The notes under the pieces are model-generated. The model had not been told where the DNA came from. It saw only the letters and a program-made list of their open reading frames with translations, and did not search any database. Below are positions 1-10,646 of a stretch of 58,334 bases of DNA, one piece after another. Position 1 is the stretch's first letter; the number at the start of each line of letters is the position of its first letter. Source of the DNA: Fragilaria crotonensis (Eukaryota > Bacillariophyta > Fragilariophyceae > Fragilariales > Fragilariaceae); assembly GCA_022925895.1 (NCBI GenBank), contig JAKSYS010000386.1, positions 1 to 58,334 of the forward strand, given 5' to 3'. Made by a program: the position numbers and the translations under genes.

Positions 1-367
1 AGAAATGAGAAGTCAGGCTGTGCAGAATGAAGCTGGCGAGTTCGGTTCGCAGTTGACTGTCAACCTTAATCTGACAGTGTAGACTTGGACTCTTCGGAAT
101 TCGAAGTCATCACGACAAACTTGACAATTGGCTTGTCAATCTTAGTGCTTTCGACCTTAGCAATCTCACATAAAATACTTTGCTCCCCCCCTCACACACT
201 CGGTTTACCAATCTCCGCGCCACCATCTTGTCACACGTTTGCTGAACAGGAGAACAGATATTTAGTGGTTTACTACATTAGGTATATGCGACGGAATTGT
301 TCTATGCAGCTGAGATGCTTCGAGTCAACCATAAGTTTTCAGTTCAGTGCACGTACATTTATTCAGA
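1..367. other. Left edge, no supported gene
   Basis: A short open frame on the + strand (about 5-82) ends in TAG and could be the last codons of a gene that begins outside the window, but it is too short to recognise. The rest is upstream region of the RING gene that begins at 368; I see no clear core promoter element. Confidence 0.3.
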
Positions 368-2289
368 ATGAGGCCTCTGTTGTTAGCTACTACGCTCCTC
401 GCCATTGAATTTATCTACATAATCATTCGCTATGATACTCGACCGGCTCGGATTGATCGATTGCCTCAAACAGGGGCTCCTCTCCCGCCAGGTCCAGAGT
501 CAGACCATGCACTCCTATTCAAGAATGTTGATGGATCCGTCGACAATGGCGAGTCGATAACTTGGAATGTGGGTTCCGAATACTCTTTGAACGCTGCAAG
601 CAAAACGCAAAGTTCTAACATGCAGATCCTAACCACAGTCCCAAGTCTGCGGCATCATATCGACAGCAACCCCCTCAATTTGGCTCCCACCGGAGGTAGT
701 CCGCAACTCTTTGGATGGACACCAGAATCGTATCCAGATCCATTGGTCGACATGATCCGTTGCTCGCCTTTCCTTCCTTCCCGACTACGTCCTCGCCACG
801 ATGCACGACTTGCGTCTCTGCGATCCGGACTGGGTTCTTGGAATTAATTACTTGCAAGAAATTGCTGATGCATTGCATAACTTCACTGATATCTTTTCGA
901 ATCAGTGGGATGTGGGTGTGGTGGGAGGGAATCATCGTGCAATGTCGGAAGAGCAGCAGAGTCGGCCGCAGGTGCGACGTGCTGCTGAATCCTCAAACGA
1001 GTTGGGCCAGTTTGCATCTCCCATTCAAAGTTCCGCCTCGGAAATGGTTCGAAAATTGTTTTTCCGTCCGAAGCAATGGACCGCAGATATGACCACTGGC
1101 GAAACAAACCGCAATCCCGTTCCGGAAGTGTCACTGGCTGTAGCTATAGTTCGAAAGGTACGTTCGTATGTTGTTCATATTTTAATACCAACGTTTGTCG
1201 GACTCATGTACGTGCAATGCAGATGAACTTGGCTGCAGTCCTGAGAGAGGGTTCGTACTACACCTATGAAGATGAGGATGATATGATAAATGATGCTGCG
1301 CAGGTATTTGCTCGAAATCTTCATGATGCATGGTGGGATTCACCGCCGGACTGCGAAGCATCCAACACATGTCGGCATCCCGAGTCTGGCATTCTCATCT
1401 TCCTCTCTGTCGTTGATCGTGTTTGTTTCATATCCACAGGTCCCGGTATCGCGTCCGTGTTACCCTGGTGGAGGCTTGAACATGTGGTGTCCAATATGAA
1501 GCCCGACCTGCGAGTGAGGGATTATGGCAGTGCCATTTTGAACGCCATTGAAGACTTGTCTAACCTTTGCAAGCTGGACCACCGACTCTTGCGGATCGAT
1601 TGCACGACTTTATATCGCGTTTTGGGGTTGTGATTGGCTTTGCGGTCTTTACGTTGATTTTTGGCGCATGGGGAGAGTATCGCGATCGGCGCAAGCGATG
1701 GCATTATGCCGACAAACGATCGCGTTTGAGTCAGAGCGACAAGGAAAGGGCGCGTCTGTTGCAATCACACTTCCACACAGCGCATTGTCCTATATGTTTG
1801 GAATCTTTTGAAGGAGCCGATCTGTCTAATGACAATGAGGAAGGAATGAAACGAGTTGATAGTTTTGGAATTCCAGCGAACGGAAACGACGGTCGTCCTC
1901 TGAAGATGCTGCGGTGTGGCCATGTGTTTGATGAAACGTGTTGGAAACAGTGGGTGAATTCTGGCCATGGCAATCCTTTCAACTGTCCTGTTTGTCGCCA
2001 AGATGTCGGGAAGGCGCAGGAGAAAACGTCAAATGTAGGTTTGATGACACACCCTTCTTACGAGGTAGTCACATCCCAACGAGATCCGCTACCGCTTTGG
2101 GAACGGGGACTTGCGAGGAGACACACGCCACAACATAATGATGCTGTGAACGAGCCGGCGACCCGCGAAACTGACTCGCTCTTGCGTGGTGCGAATGGCG
2201 ACAACCACAACAGCAGCAACAACAACAACCCTGGCTATTCATCCATAACGCAAACAGGCTATTTTCTCGGTCCCGGCGAGGAATTGTAA
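368..2289 (+). CDS. TPM-domain and RING finger membrane protein (two apparent frameshifts)
   Basis: Probable membrane-anchored E3 ubiquitin ligase. The first ATG (368) starts a hydrophobic signal or anchor segment. A conserved YPDP...CDPDWVL stretch and a TPM-like domain (TLP18.3/Psb32/MOLO1 type) with a [11 protein letters not shown] core follow. After that come a second membrane segment ([17 protein letters not shown]) and a RING finger: C-x2-C, C-x-H-x2-D-x2-C, C-x2-C. Asp at ligand 5 matches the RING-D subtype known in plants. The tail is Asn-rich. One intron fits well (1158-1222, AAG|GTACGT ... GCAG). The frame must also change near 760-790 and near 1563-1570, without splice signals; these look like one-base indels. 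Function is inferred from domains only. TPM-RING fusions are my recollection of the family, not a search result. Confidence 0.7.
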
Positions 2290-2680
2290 AATCATGGTTT
2301 GTATAGCTTGCCACATAGCGTAGCTGTTGCTTCATGCGAAGAGTCGTAATATAATCATGATATTTGTATGTTCGATGGATGTAGCGTATAATTGTGGTTA
2401 TGTCAGTCGTGCATTTGTGTTTTTTCAGACGCAGACCCTAACCTGTACCAATCACATCAAGAGGAAAGGATGCTCCAGAGATTGTCGGTCCGGGCGACGA
2501 ATTGAAACATCATGAATTGTATAACATGCCACATAGCGTAGCTATTGGTTCATGAAATTAATTTAAAGATCATGATATTTGTAGGCACAATGTGGTTGTA
2601 CAGTAATTGTTAGGTCGGTGCTGTTCAGACTCAGACCCTAACCTCTACCAGTCATATCATAAAAGAAAGGATGTTCCAGC
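2268..2680. repeat. Tandem duplication across the 3' ends of two convergent genes
   Basis: Two diverged copies lie head to tail, about 2268-2479 and 2486-2680. Each begins with a version of the end of the RING gene (CGGTCC.GGCGA.GAATTG), passes through GCCACATAGCGTAGCT and ATCATGATATTTGTA, and ends with a version of the last codons of the kinase gene (CAGACCCTAACCT...AAAGGATG). The outer ends are the functional gene ends. The inner parts are remnants. Offsets between matching motifs are about 200-218 nt. Confidence 0.75.
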
Positions 2681-3599
2681 GCTTCTTGCGCTGTGATACG
2701 TCGAGCTGGATCGTACTGCAGCATTTTCGTCAGCAAGTCAACTCCCGCCTCGTTCAACGTGGGTACCAATGACGCCAATCCATTGCGAGGTGGGGGGTAT
2801 GGTGGAAGGTCGGGAGTATAATCTGGCAAATCCACAATGCCGGGATAGTCTTGCTGTGTGGGCGTCCCCAACAATCGAAAGATGCGATCCAACTGGTCGG
2901 CTTCGGAAGTTCCGGCCACGAGTGGTCTGCCATTGGCCATTTCGGCAAAAATGCAACCTACAGACCATATATCGACAGGAGTAGAATACTTGCGGGATCC
3001 CAACAAGACATCGGGAGCGCGGTACCACAGAGTCACAACTTCGTGGGTGTACGACCGCACAGGAATCCCAAACGCACGGGCAAGTCCAAAGTCTGCCAGT
3101 TTCAGTTGTCCCTCGCGGTTGATGAGCAAATTTGGTGGTTTAAGATCCCGATGCAAAACGCGGTGGTGATGGCAATAGGCCACGCCCGTCAAGAGTTGGT
3201 AAAGGAATGATTTGAGGATGGGCATGTCAAGGCCTGAGTCACAAACGTCCAAGTACTTTTTCAGATCCTGATCCAGGAATTCAAACACCAGTGTTAGTTT
3301 TCGTTCGGTGTGAACAACATCGTACAGACGGACGATGTTCGGATGTTGCAGCTCCTTCAGTCTACCAAGGATTGGAAGGAAAGTGTGAGATGCTTTGATA
3401 TTTCGAAGATGATACAGCAAACACGAATGTCGACTTACAGACTAATTTCACGGATTGCTGTCGAAGGAATGCCTTCATCTTCAGCTTCCAGACGAATGCG
3501 TTTCAACGCGATGATCTCTCCGGTCACTCGATCCTTTGCCTTGTACACGATTCCATATGTACCCTCCCCGATCTTCTCCATCTTTTGATAACGCTCCAT
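2638..3599 (-). CDS. CDKA: Cyclin-dependent kinase, PSTAIRE type (CDKA/Cdk1-like)
   Basis: Cell-cycle Ser/Thr kinase of the Cdk1/CDKA class, expected to bind a cyclin. Two exons, 3599-3439 and 3361-2638, flank a 77-nt intron (GTAAGT ... GGTAG) and give 294 residues, the usual length. Visible motifs are the Gly loop GEGTYG with T14/Y15, Lys33, PSTAIRE at 45-51, catalytic HRD at 124-126, DFG at 144-146, and the T-loop threonine in [11 protein letters not shown]. Position numbers match human Cdk1 closely. Two normally fixed positions differ: DLKPQN reads DLKPPN and the APE motif reads APD. The gene is convergent with the RING gene. Its start has a good Cdk beginning ([16 protein letters not shown]). 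Confidence 0.93.
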
Positions 3600-4095
3600 C
3601 GTTGATCGATAGATGTAGTCTCAGAGTCTCTGTACTGTTGCCCGATGGCCGATGGCTGTCAACTATCAACAAGTTGGATTCGTTCGAAGGAATTGAACGT
3701 GAGGGTGAATAATGCATGACCAGAGTGGCAGATCCGTGGTCCTGTATGGAGTACTCGTACGTGTACCAGAAGTCAAAACAGTCGTACCATCCCAAACACA
3801 GTTTCTACGCCTGCACTGTATTACCGTGCTCCGTCATCCAAGTTGTTAGTCCCCTACGGTAGTATGCTGTAAGGTATAAGTGCTGGTACAGTACAAGGTG
3901 TACAAGGTGTATGCATAGCACAAGTATGCATAGTCTGTACTCTGTACCGTTTGTACACTGTCGCCAGTACACGTTCCATGATCGTCTCGATGTCTCGATC
4001 ACAGAGTAGGACTGTTCCTGTACAAGCACTGGTACTTGTACCTGGTATCTGGTATGCATAGTTTGGAAGTATGCATGCAGTACCTCGTAGCATTG
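3600..4095. other. Intergenic, GTAC-rich
   Basis: Upstream region of the CDK gene up to the left end of the retrotransposon. It is rich in short GTAC-containing palindromes and TGCATA words. No gene, RNA or clear regulatory site is supported. Confidence 0.5.
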
Positions 4096-4340
4096 TTACA
4101 GATAAGACTGTAGGCAATACAGCAGTAAGCGTACTAGCGCAACAGTACATTACAAGTGCCCTACAGACATAGTTGCTATGGAGTGGAGACCGACGGACCA
4201 AGGACAGCCAGTAGTACAACACAGTACAACTGGCGGCAAATGACGGTATTTGGATGGAGACTCGAATCACTCACTTTTCTCAAGAGTGACCGAATCGATG
4301 GCAATGGTGATGATACATCTGCCTAACCATTTTTTCGCTA
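4096..4340 (+). repeat. Split direct repeat A1 (left terminus)
   Basis: 245 nt beginning TTACAGATAAGACTG and ending CATTTTTTCGCTA. The same sequence recurs at 12358-12602. It defines the left end of the retrotransposon, where the flanking base differs from the second copy. Confidence 0.95.
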
Positions 4341-5194
4341 TCTTACGAGCACAACAAACAAATAAAACAAAAACCCACATTAAGTGTGGTAAACTGCAAA
4401 ATGTTCATAGCGAACAACCCTCCAACAACACACAATCCTGCGATCGGCGCCGCCGCCCAAAAAATGTTCTGATAAAGCATCGAACAACAACCCCAATCCT
4501 GCGATTTCCAACAAAACATCGACCAACCGATGATCAAAACACAGTCTCCAAGCCAATAGTGCTATAAAGGCACTATTCCGAGTCTCTACTGACCAACAAA
4601 CATCAATCAAGTATCCCATGATGATGGCGCCGCCATTTCCGAAAAACCCGCTCACTTCCGAGTAAAAAACTCCAAACACACATACTGATAATATAACATT
4701 ACTAGCACATACGATTGCAAGTACAAACTTCCGTACAAACCCATATCCACCCATACTAAACATCTAGATACAACAATCGAAATGTCATACACATGTATCA
4801 CCTTTAAATAATTGTGCTACTTACAATTATATATCACAGTAAATCCCTTAAGTAAGCTATCGATAACAACCAAAATAGACTAAATAGCATTAAAAGCTCG
4901 TTGAAAAACTAAGGCCACAATGACCGCAAAAACAAAACAATGAAATTTCATGCTATTCCAAAAAACACACGGATATCCAACACACCCGAAACACACAATC
5001 ACGAGTAGCTCTATATATAAATCGAAACCCACTTTCATTATTGAGCCCCAGACACACAACCAATTCCTACTACAATCTCTACCCCCAAAGCATACGAAAG
5101 TGTGAAACAAACCCACTTCGACCACAACTCTCACAAAAAAAGCAATCTCAGCAATCCGTCCAAGCCTCCAAAGCATCCATAAGCCAAGTTAACT
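4341..5194 (+). other. 5' leader of the retrotransposon
   Basis: AT-rich stretch between repeat A1 and the first ORF with no long open frame. It presumably holds the promoter and the 5' untranslated region, but I cannot place either. A TATATATAA word lies near 5010. Confidence 0.5.
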
Positions 5195-7663
5195 ATGTTG
5201 ACTATCGACCCAACCGTCCCAAACCCGATGATCGAACCAACCCTTCGTGACCTCGCCCACCAAGCCGCCAGCGACGCAAAGCTCAACAGCTTCGCAAACG
5301 CTTACGCAGCTGATCCTACCCAAGCTCTCCGCATCGCATCTACGTTTTCCAAGGATCTGCCAGCTGACGCCCGCCTCGCTAACCTCTGTGACAGCGGTCT
5401 CGTCAACCAGATGGCTTTCCTCATGGATGTGCCAAACGGATCTCCAACTCTCACTGTACTCTCCTGTCCATTCCCAACGGCCAAAGGAACTGATGCAGTC
5501 TTCGCCGGTTCCTCGGGGACGCGATGGATATCATTGCCCAGTAACCATCCGTATGAGGATGTCAAAGGGCAATGCATTACAGTCGCAGCAATGAAGAGTC
5601 TTCCAACTCTCCTCAACATGGCAATCTCTACCTCTGACCCAATCTCCGAAGATGCACCAGCTCCAGCAGACGGAGAAGCTGTAATTCCTCCAGGCCCCGA
5701 TCGCCTCGGACTCGAAATCAGTGACCCTGACGACGCACCATGCATTACACTCATCCCAAAAATCTTCCCTTTCTCCGGTGGGTATAGTATCCCCAAGGAC
5801 ACTATCATCAACACAACCACAACCGAACCCATCAAAGACATGACTGGCGCCCCAAATTTGGATGAATTCTACTTGTGGTTCGATTCCATCAAGTATGGAG
5901 TTACCAACCTCCAAAACTACTCTATCCAAGCCCGGGATACCCTTTTCACATACGCCAACCTCGATTCTGAAGTCTTCACTCCAGAAACCAACATCGTCAG
6001 CCGTTTTACAGTAATCGTCAATTTCCTAACTCCGAACGACCCATTGTACCGAAAAGTCACAAGCAACGTTCTCGCCGCCAAAGACAAAGCATACATGGTG
6101 TATGGGAGCAAACTAACTCGACGAGTTGCATTCACAACTCCACCAAAGCATTTGCCAGAAAGATCTGAAACAGCAGCAGCCATCACACCAACTAGCAACG
6201 TCGAAGCTATCCTCATTGGCCTAACCTCCGCCATCACTGAAAACTCATCCAAAACAATGACGAGCACCGAACGCGAACAGGCAAGCGAAGCAAAGGAGCA
6301 CCAGAGTTTTTACGAAATCCTCTTCGCAAACATCATCAACGAAACAAACGAAGACGGAACAGTCACCAAAAAGTTCAAAAAAGCTGTCCTCGACAGCAGC
6401 TTCATCCAAGTCCTAAAAGCAAACAAGAACAGCAAAGCAACCAGACTCCTCCAATCTGCTATTGAAGCAGTCGCATCAGAGATGCACAACCTCGACAACC
6501 GTTTCGCTTCAGCAAGCAACCTACAAGCTGAGCTGTTCGACCAACCACTCACAGCCGCCATTCGGACGGCCACATGGGCCCACCAACACACCGTCCTCCA
6601 ACCCGAAGGAATCAAAACCCATTTCGCATTCCACCATCTCGCACCCGCCCGAACATGGACAGCCGAATATAAAACCCGCATGGAGGGAGCCATGCGAGTC
6701 ACACAACAAGAGCAAGTCGAAGAGTCCAGCGCACGCACCATCGCCAAGACAACTGACCTCTACCACTTCGGAAAAATGACAAGCATCGAAGACATCAACA
6801 CAACCATCGGCAATTTCTATTGCCTCATGAATACAATCGTCACAATCAACGAAGAAAACCCACCAACAATTTGGTCCGAAATTGTCGAATTCGACAAAAT
6901 CATGAGAACATCGGAAGGACGAAAATGGTTCAACGTCCATCGCAACGCTAAAGAACTCATGTTCAACGTCGTCCAAGACCTTACCTCCACAGTGGCCGGC
7001 TTTGTAGCTATTGCACGCCGCCCAGGATACCATGAAGCTTTATCTACCGGAACCATTTCGCCGGACATCTTTACGTTCCCACAATTGCAAGGCAAACAAC
7101 TCCGACTCAATCTCCAAAGCACGATTCTAACCATGCTCGCAGGACCTTACAAAGAGGCATCTTTCATCTTTAAATCGTTCCAACCACCCGAACCTCCAAA
7201 GAAACGACCAGCTCAAGCCGACGTCCCTGGTGAGTCGCCAACAACAAAAACAAGAACCGGAACCGGCACAGGAACTGCAACTAACAACCGCATTCCCCGC
7301 ACTCCAACAACGGGGACCCCAAACCCCAGCAGTTTAATCGACAACATCCCCGGGCAGCCAACCCCACAAGGAAAAACAATCCTTAAACAGATCGCAGGAG
7401 ACCCAACAACAAAGCTGCTCCACCCAGGTCCGATCTTCCCACATCCCACCAGACCCAATAAGTTCACCCTCCTGTGCTGCCGCAGCGCCTACGAAGGCAA
7501 ACAATGCACTTATCCAACGTGCAGTTTCTTTCATTTCCCACACAACCTCACGAACGCTGTGAGCGACGAAATCAGAAACAAAATGGTTTCCTGGGTCCAA
7601 TCCCAAGCTTCAGTCGAATGGACAACCGAAGCAGCCACTTGGGCAAACCCAACAGGTAACTAA
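5195..7663 (+). CDS. Retrotransposon ORF1, gag-like protein with CCCH zinc knuckle
   Basis: An 822-residue intact ORF, first of three in the element. No enzyme motif is visible. The C-terminal third has a Thr/Gly/Pro-rich linker, then one zinc-binding motif of form C-x8-C-x4-C-x3-H at about residues 762-780 (CTYPTCSFFHFPH core). By position and content it is the structural, RNA-binding gag-like protein. The knuckle is closer to a CCCH finger than to the CCHC knuckle of retroviral gag. The start at 5195 is the first ATG in frame; a second Met follows at residue 12. Base use is unlike the host genes: A- and C-rich coding strand with many CAA/AAC codons. Confidence 0.85.
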   Translation: MLTIDPTVPNPMIEPTLRDLAHQAASDAKLNSFANAYAADPTQALRIASTFSKDLPADARLANLCDSGLVNQMAFLMDVPNGSPTLTVLSCPFPTAKGTDAVFAGSSGTRWISLPSNHPYEDVKGQCITVAAMKSLPTLLNMAISTSDPISEDAPAPADGEAVIPPGPDRLGLEISDPDDAPCITLIPKIFPFSGGYSIPKDTIINTTTTEPIKDMTGAPNLDEFYLWFDSIKYGVTNLQNYSIQARDTLFTYANLDSEVFTPETNIVSRFTVIVNFLTPNDPLYRKVTSNVLAAKDKAYMVYGSKLTRRVAFTTPPKHLPERSETAAAITPTSNVEAILIGLTSAITENSSKTMTSTEREQASEAKEHQSFYEILFANIINETNEDGTVTKKFKKAVLDSSFIQVLKANKNSKATRLLQSAIEAVASEMHNLDNRFASASNLQAELFDQPLTAAIRTATWAHQHTVLQPEGIKTHFAFHHLAPARTWTAEYKTRMEGAMRVTQQEQVEESSARTIAKTTDLYHFGKMTSIEDINTTIGNFYCLMNTIVTINEENPPTIWSEIVEFDKIMRTSEGRKWFNVHRNAKELMFNVVQDLTSTVAGFVAIARRPGYHEALSTGTISPDIFTFPQLQGKQLRLNLQSTILTMLAGPYKEASFIFKSFQPPEPPKKRPAQADVPGESPTTKTRTGTGTGTATNNRIPRTPTTGTPNPSSLIDNIPGQPTPQGKTILKQIAGDPTTKLLHPGPIFPHPTRPNKFTLLCCRSAYEGKQCTYPTCSFFHFPHNLTNAVSDEIRNKMVSWVQSQASVEWTTEAATWANPTGN

Positions 7664-7811
7664 ACAACAATCTCAACTTAATCTGCATGCCGAACAAAGT
7701 GAGCCGATAAAACCAAAAATAAAAAAACTCACATTCCAAACTTCGTTCGTACTTACACCGTAGTACCGCTCCTCTTGAAAAGTCACCAACTAGCAATTCC
7801 TCCAACACATC

Positions 7812-10646
7812 ATGTCCGGATGCCACTCACAAAGACACCACATCAGTATACAGCTCGCCCAAAATGTACCTGCCGACACAAATGTGATAGTACCAGCACC
7901 AGTACCGCTCCTCCCAGTACCGAACCAAGACACGCAAAAGTCTCCACAAAATTCGAGAAACGCGACCTCAGATTTACCGCCTGTCATTTCAGAATGTATT
8001 AAATACTCTGACAAAAACATGCTGGAAACATCGAATGCGAGCACCTCCGCAGCAAGCCTCACACAAAACCCAACCCCACCGCAAGCATTATGGCTCCAAC
8101 CAGGCAAACTTACCACCCGGCGACTCGAAAATTTCGTTTCAACAATCCTCCCAACCAGCGTGCAAATCCAACTCAACCAACCATTCGGTAAGGACTCATT
8201 GCATCAATCGTTCTATGCTGCAAAATCGTTCTGTCACATTTTACTGCCGCTTTTAAAAAGCGGTTTCCTGTCCTGTCGTGCAACCAAAGTACTGGAAAAG
8301 GCATCATACCGCGTCCGACAACTGCAACAACTCAGAAAAAAATATGTTCCACTCGATTTCCGAAGTTTACAAGGATACCAAACCGACTGGGAAAACACCG
8401 CCACCATCCGAGAAGACTGGAAAGCGATGACTTCAGCGTGTGCTCTGCACTATAATGGCGACATGGCAACAGTTGTTCGCTTCATTGGGGGGCCCCATGT
8501 AAACCAACATATCGACATTAAAAAAGTTTTGGCCAAACTGAAACCGGTGCTAACACTCGACGTGTACGACGATGTGCACAGAATCCTCACAACTGGAGCT
8601 CCTGCACATTGCAATGCGGAGGCAACTCAAGAAAATTTCAATGCCTACCTGAAATATGGGAACCACAAGTCAGCGAAAGAAAATCCGAAAGCATTCGAAA
8701 GCACAATCGTCAAACAGAGCAAGCGAGGACTGACCTTGATCATGGACCCAGCATTAGTCCATTTTACCTTGAACACCCACCTAACGCCGCAAGGACTCGT
8801 CGACATCCTGCACCACAGGCGCAAACCACGTCCCGTTTCCGATTGTAGCTTTCGCCCATGGGCCGGAGCACATGCAATCAACGATTGGACGAGCAAAGTC
8901 AATGAGCCAGCTCTTCATTTCGCAGACTCGTTCCACCAATTCTGCATCTGGCACTGGAATTTAGCTATTTCATACCCAAGAAACGATCGCCACACAGGTG
9001 ACGACGATGTCCAATGCGCATTTCCCCGAGTAAAGTATAACCCCAACCTCGTGGCTATGCACAGCGCAATCTCCCATGAAACCCTGATCATGCACACCGG
9101 TGTCAATTTCGGGGGAACAACAAGCCCATCAAACTGGGAGCCCCTAGCCAGAGCCCGCCAACAATTGGCCCAAACATTGTGGCATGAACCTGATATCATC
9201 GAACGCGCCGCAAAGTACATGCCTCAAATATCTTTTGCTCCCCCAGCAACCGAAGCCGAACGAGAACAATTTGCAACAGCAATTCCCGACTCAAAAAATC
9301 GAGGAGTTTTTGACAAACAAGGAAACCGCATTTCCCCGAGGTACAATCATCATGTTGACGACAACATGTACGGGGACATCTCCGAACTGATGCACAGAGC
9401 AGCAGCCGCAAGCATAATCAGCCTGTACGAAATACTCGGGTACCCTGACGGCCGATACCCCGACCCAATCTCTTGGGAAAAATTTGGGTCGGCGTACAGT
9501 CACACACGAAGAGTCGTAGGCTGGCAGTTCAACACACGAACCCTCACCTACACCCTCCCAACCGACAAACGAATTGCCCTTCAAGAAATGCTTGAAGAAT
9601 GGATCCACAAAGACAACTGCTCCATCTTAGAAGCAGCAACCTTGCACGGTACACTTGCCGATGCGTCGCGCGCCAACCGACAAGGCCGAACCCTTTTCTT
9701 CGGCTTCCAAAATGCTCTCCGCCGAGCAATCCAGCAACGATTCAACCAAGTCAGAGGGTACATCAGCCGCCAAGGCAAAACCAAAAAGTACAAAGCCGAA
9801 CTTCCAAAACACCTCCACCATCGCATCGATTCCATGATCGCGCGCGACATGGCGGCAATGCTCTGGTCTCACAAAGTAAAAATTCCACTCCCGCCGTCTG
9901 TCATCAGCGAGCTCACACATGTCCACAGCCTCATTGCAAATCCCCACTATAAATGGGAAATGCAGATTGGTCATGTTATCCCCAGAGATGCCCAGTTCAC
10001 AAGCATCGGCGACGCCTGCCTAACAGCCGGCGGAGCCTTTTGTGACGAACTCGAATTCTGGTTCGACATTTTTTGGTCACCAAAAACCAAGCAGGCAATT
10101 GCCGACAAGACAATCCATATCAATATTATGGAATTCACCATTGTCATTCTTCAGCTCGCCGCCGTCATTACAATCATGGAAGAGAACACCCTCCAGCCCA
10201 CAATTGCTGCAAAATTCCCTGCCGGCATCCCGAGCTTAGCAAAACTGCTAATCCGAACTGACAACAGCCCGTCACAAAACTGGGCTCACAAAGTTTCCTC
10301 TCGCTCGGAAAAAGGACAACACATGGTCCACACATACGCGGCCCTCCTTGCACGCACAACACTTGCCGTGGCATGCAACCACATTGCAGGAAAAACAAAT
10401 TCACTTGCTGATTTCATTTCCCGCCCACCAACTCACTTACCATCTCCGGCATCCCGCCACCAACAGATATTCGAGAAGGAGCCGAAACTCGCATCCTATC
10501 GCTATTTCCGACCGCATCCAGAATTGCTATCCAACCTGGAATCCAGGCTGTTCAGCGAACGATGGAACGCAACAACAACTCTGCCAAAGTCGCTCGGACA
10601 ATTCGAAGCCGCAGGATCCACTACCTCATCTTTTGTCACTCTCTAA
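7812..10646 (+). CDS. Retrotransposon ORF2, reverse transcriptase and RNase H
   Basis: A 944-residue intact polyprotein. RT palm motifs are visible: FGGTTSPSNWEPLARAR, and HHVDDNMYGD as the catalytic x-x-DD box near residue 515. A DIRS/Ty3-type RNase H follows: Asp in SIGDAC, Glu in NIMEF, Asp in RTDNS, and a final Asp in GKTNSLADFISRPP. No protease, integrase or adenine-methyltransferase-like domain is seen; absence of the last fits PAT rather than DIRS1. The ORF begins 149 nt after ORF1 and its end overlaps the start of ORF3 by 85 nt, which suggests coupled expression from one transcript. Confidence 0.9.
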   Translation: MSGCHSQRHHISIQLAQNVPADTNVIVPAPVPLLPVPNQDTQKSPQNSRNATSDLPPVISECIKYSDKNMLETSNASTSAASLTQNPTPPQALWLQPGKLTTRRLENFVSTILPTSVQIQLNQPFGKDSLHQSFYAAKSFCHILLPLLKSGFLSCRATKVLEKASYRVRQLQQLRKKYVPLDFRSLQGYQTDWENTATIREDWKAMTSACALHYNGDMATVVRFIGGPHVNQHIDIKKVLAKLKPVLTLDVYDDVHRILTTGAPAHCNAEATQENFNAYLKYGNHKSAKENPKAFESTIVKQSKRGLTLIMDPALVHFTLNTHLTPQGLVDILHHRRKPRPVSDCSFRPWAGAHAINDWTSKVNEPALHFADSFHQFCIWHWNLAISYPRNDRHTGDDDVQCAFPRVKYNPNLVAMHSAISHETLIMHTGVNFGGTTSPSNWEPLARARQQLAQTLWHEPDIIERAAKYMPQISFAPPATEAEREQFATAIPDSKNRGVFDKQGNRISPRYNHHVDDNMYGDISELMHRAAAASIISLYEILGYPDGRYPDPISWEKFGSAYSHTRRVVGWQFNTRTLTYTLPTDKRIALQEMLEEWIHKDNCSILEAATLHGTLADASRANRQGRTLFFGFQNALRRAIQQRFNQVRGYISRQGKTKKYKAELPKHLHHRIDSMIARDMAAMLWSHKVKIPLPPSVISELTHVHSLIANPHYKWEMQIGHVIPRDAQFTSIGDACLTAGGAFCDELEFWFDIFWSPKTKQAIADKTIHINIMEFTIVILQLAAVITIMEENTLQPTIAAKFPAGIPSLAKLLIRTDNSPSQNWAHKVSSRSEKGQHMVHTYAALLARTTLAVACNHIAGKTNSLADFISRPPTHLPSPASRHQQIFEKEPKLASYRYFRPHPELLSNLESRLFSERWNATTTLPKSLGQFEAAGSTTSSFVTL

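Noticed and set aside
85..408. Open frame at the left edge
   Set aside because: It begins without an ATG, overlaps the better-supported start at 368 in another frame, and has no recognisable motif.
4250..4770. Open frames in the retrotransposon leader
   Set aside because: Short, overlapping the repeat A1 and present on both strands; the same sequence in A2 is not followed by a continuing frame.
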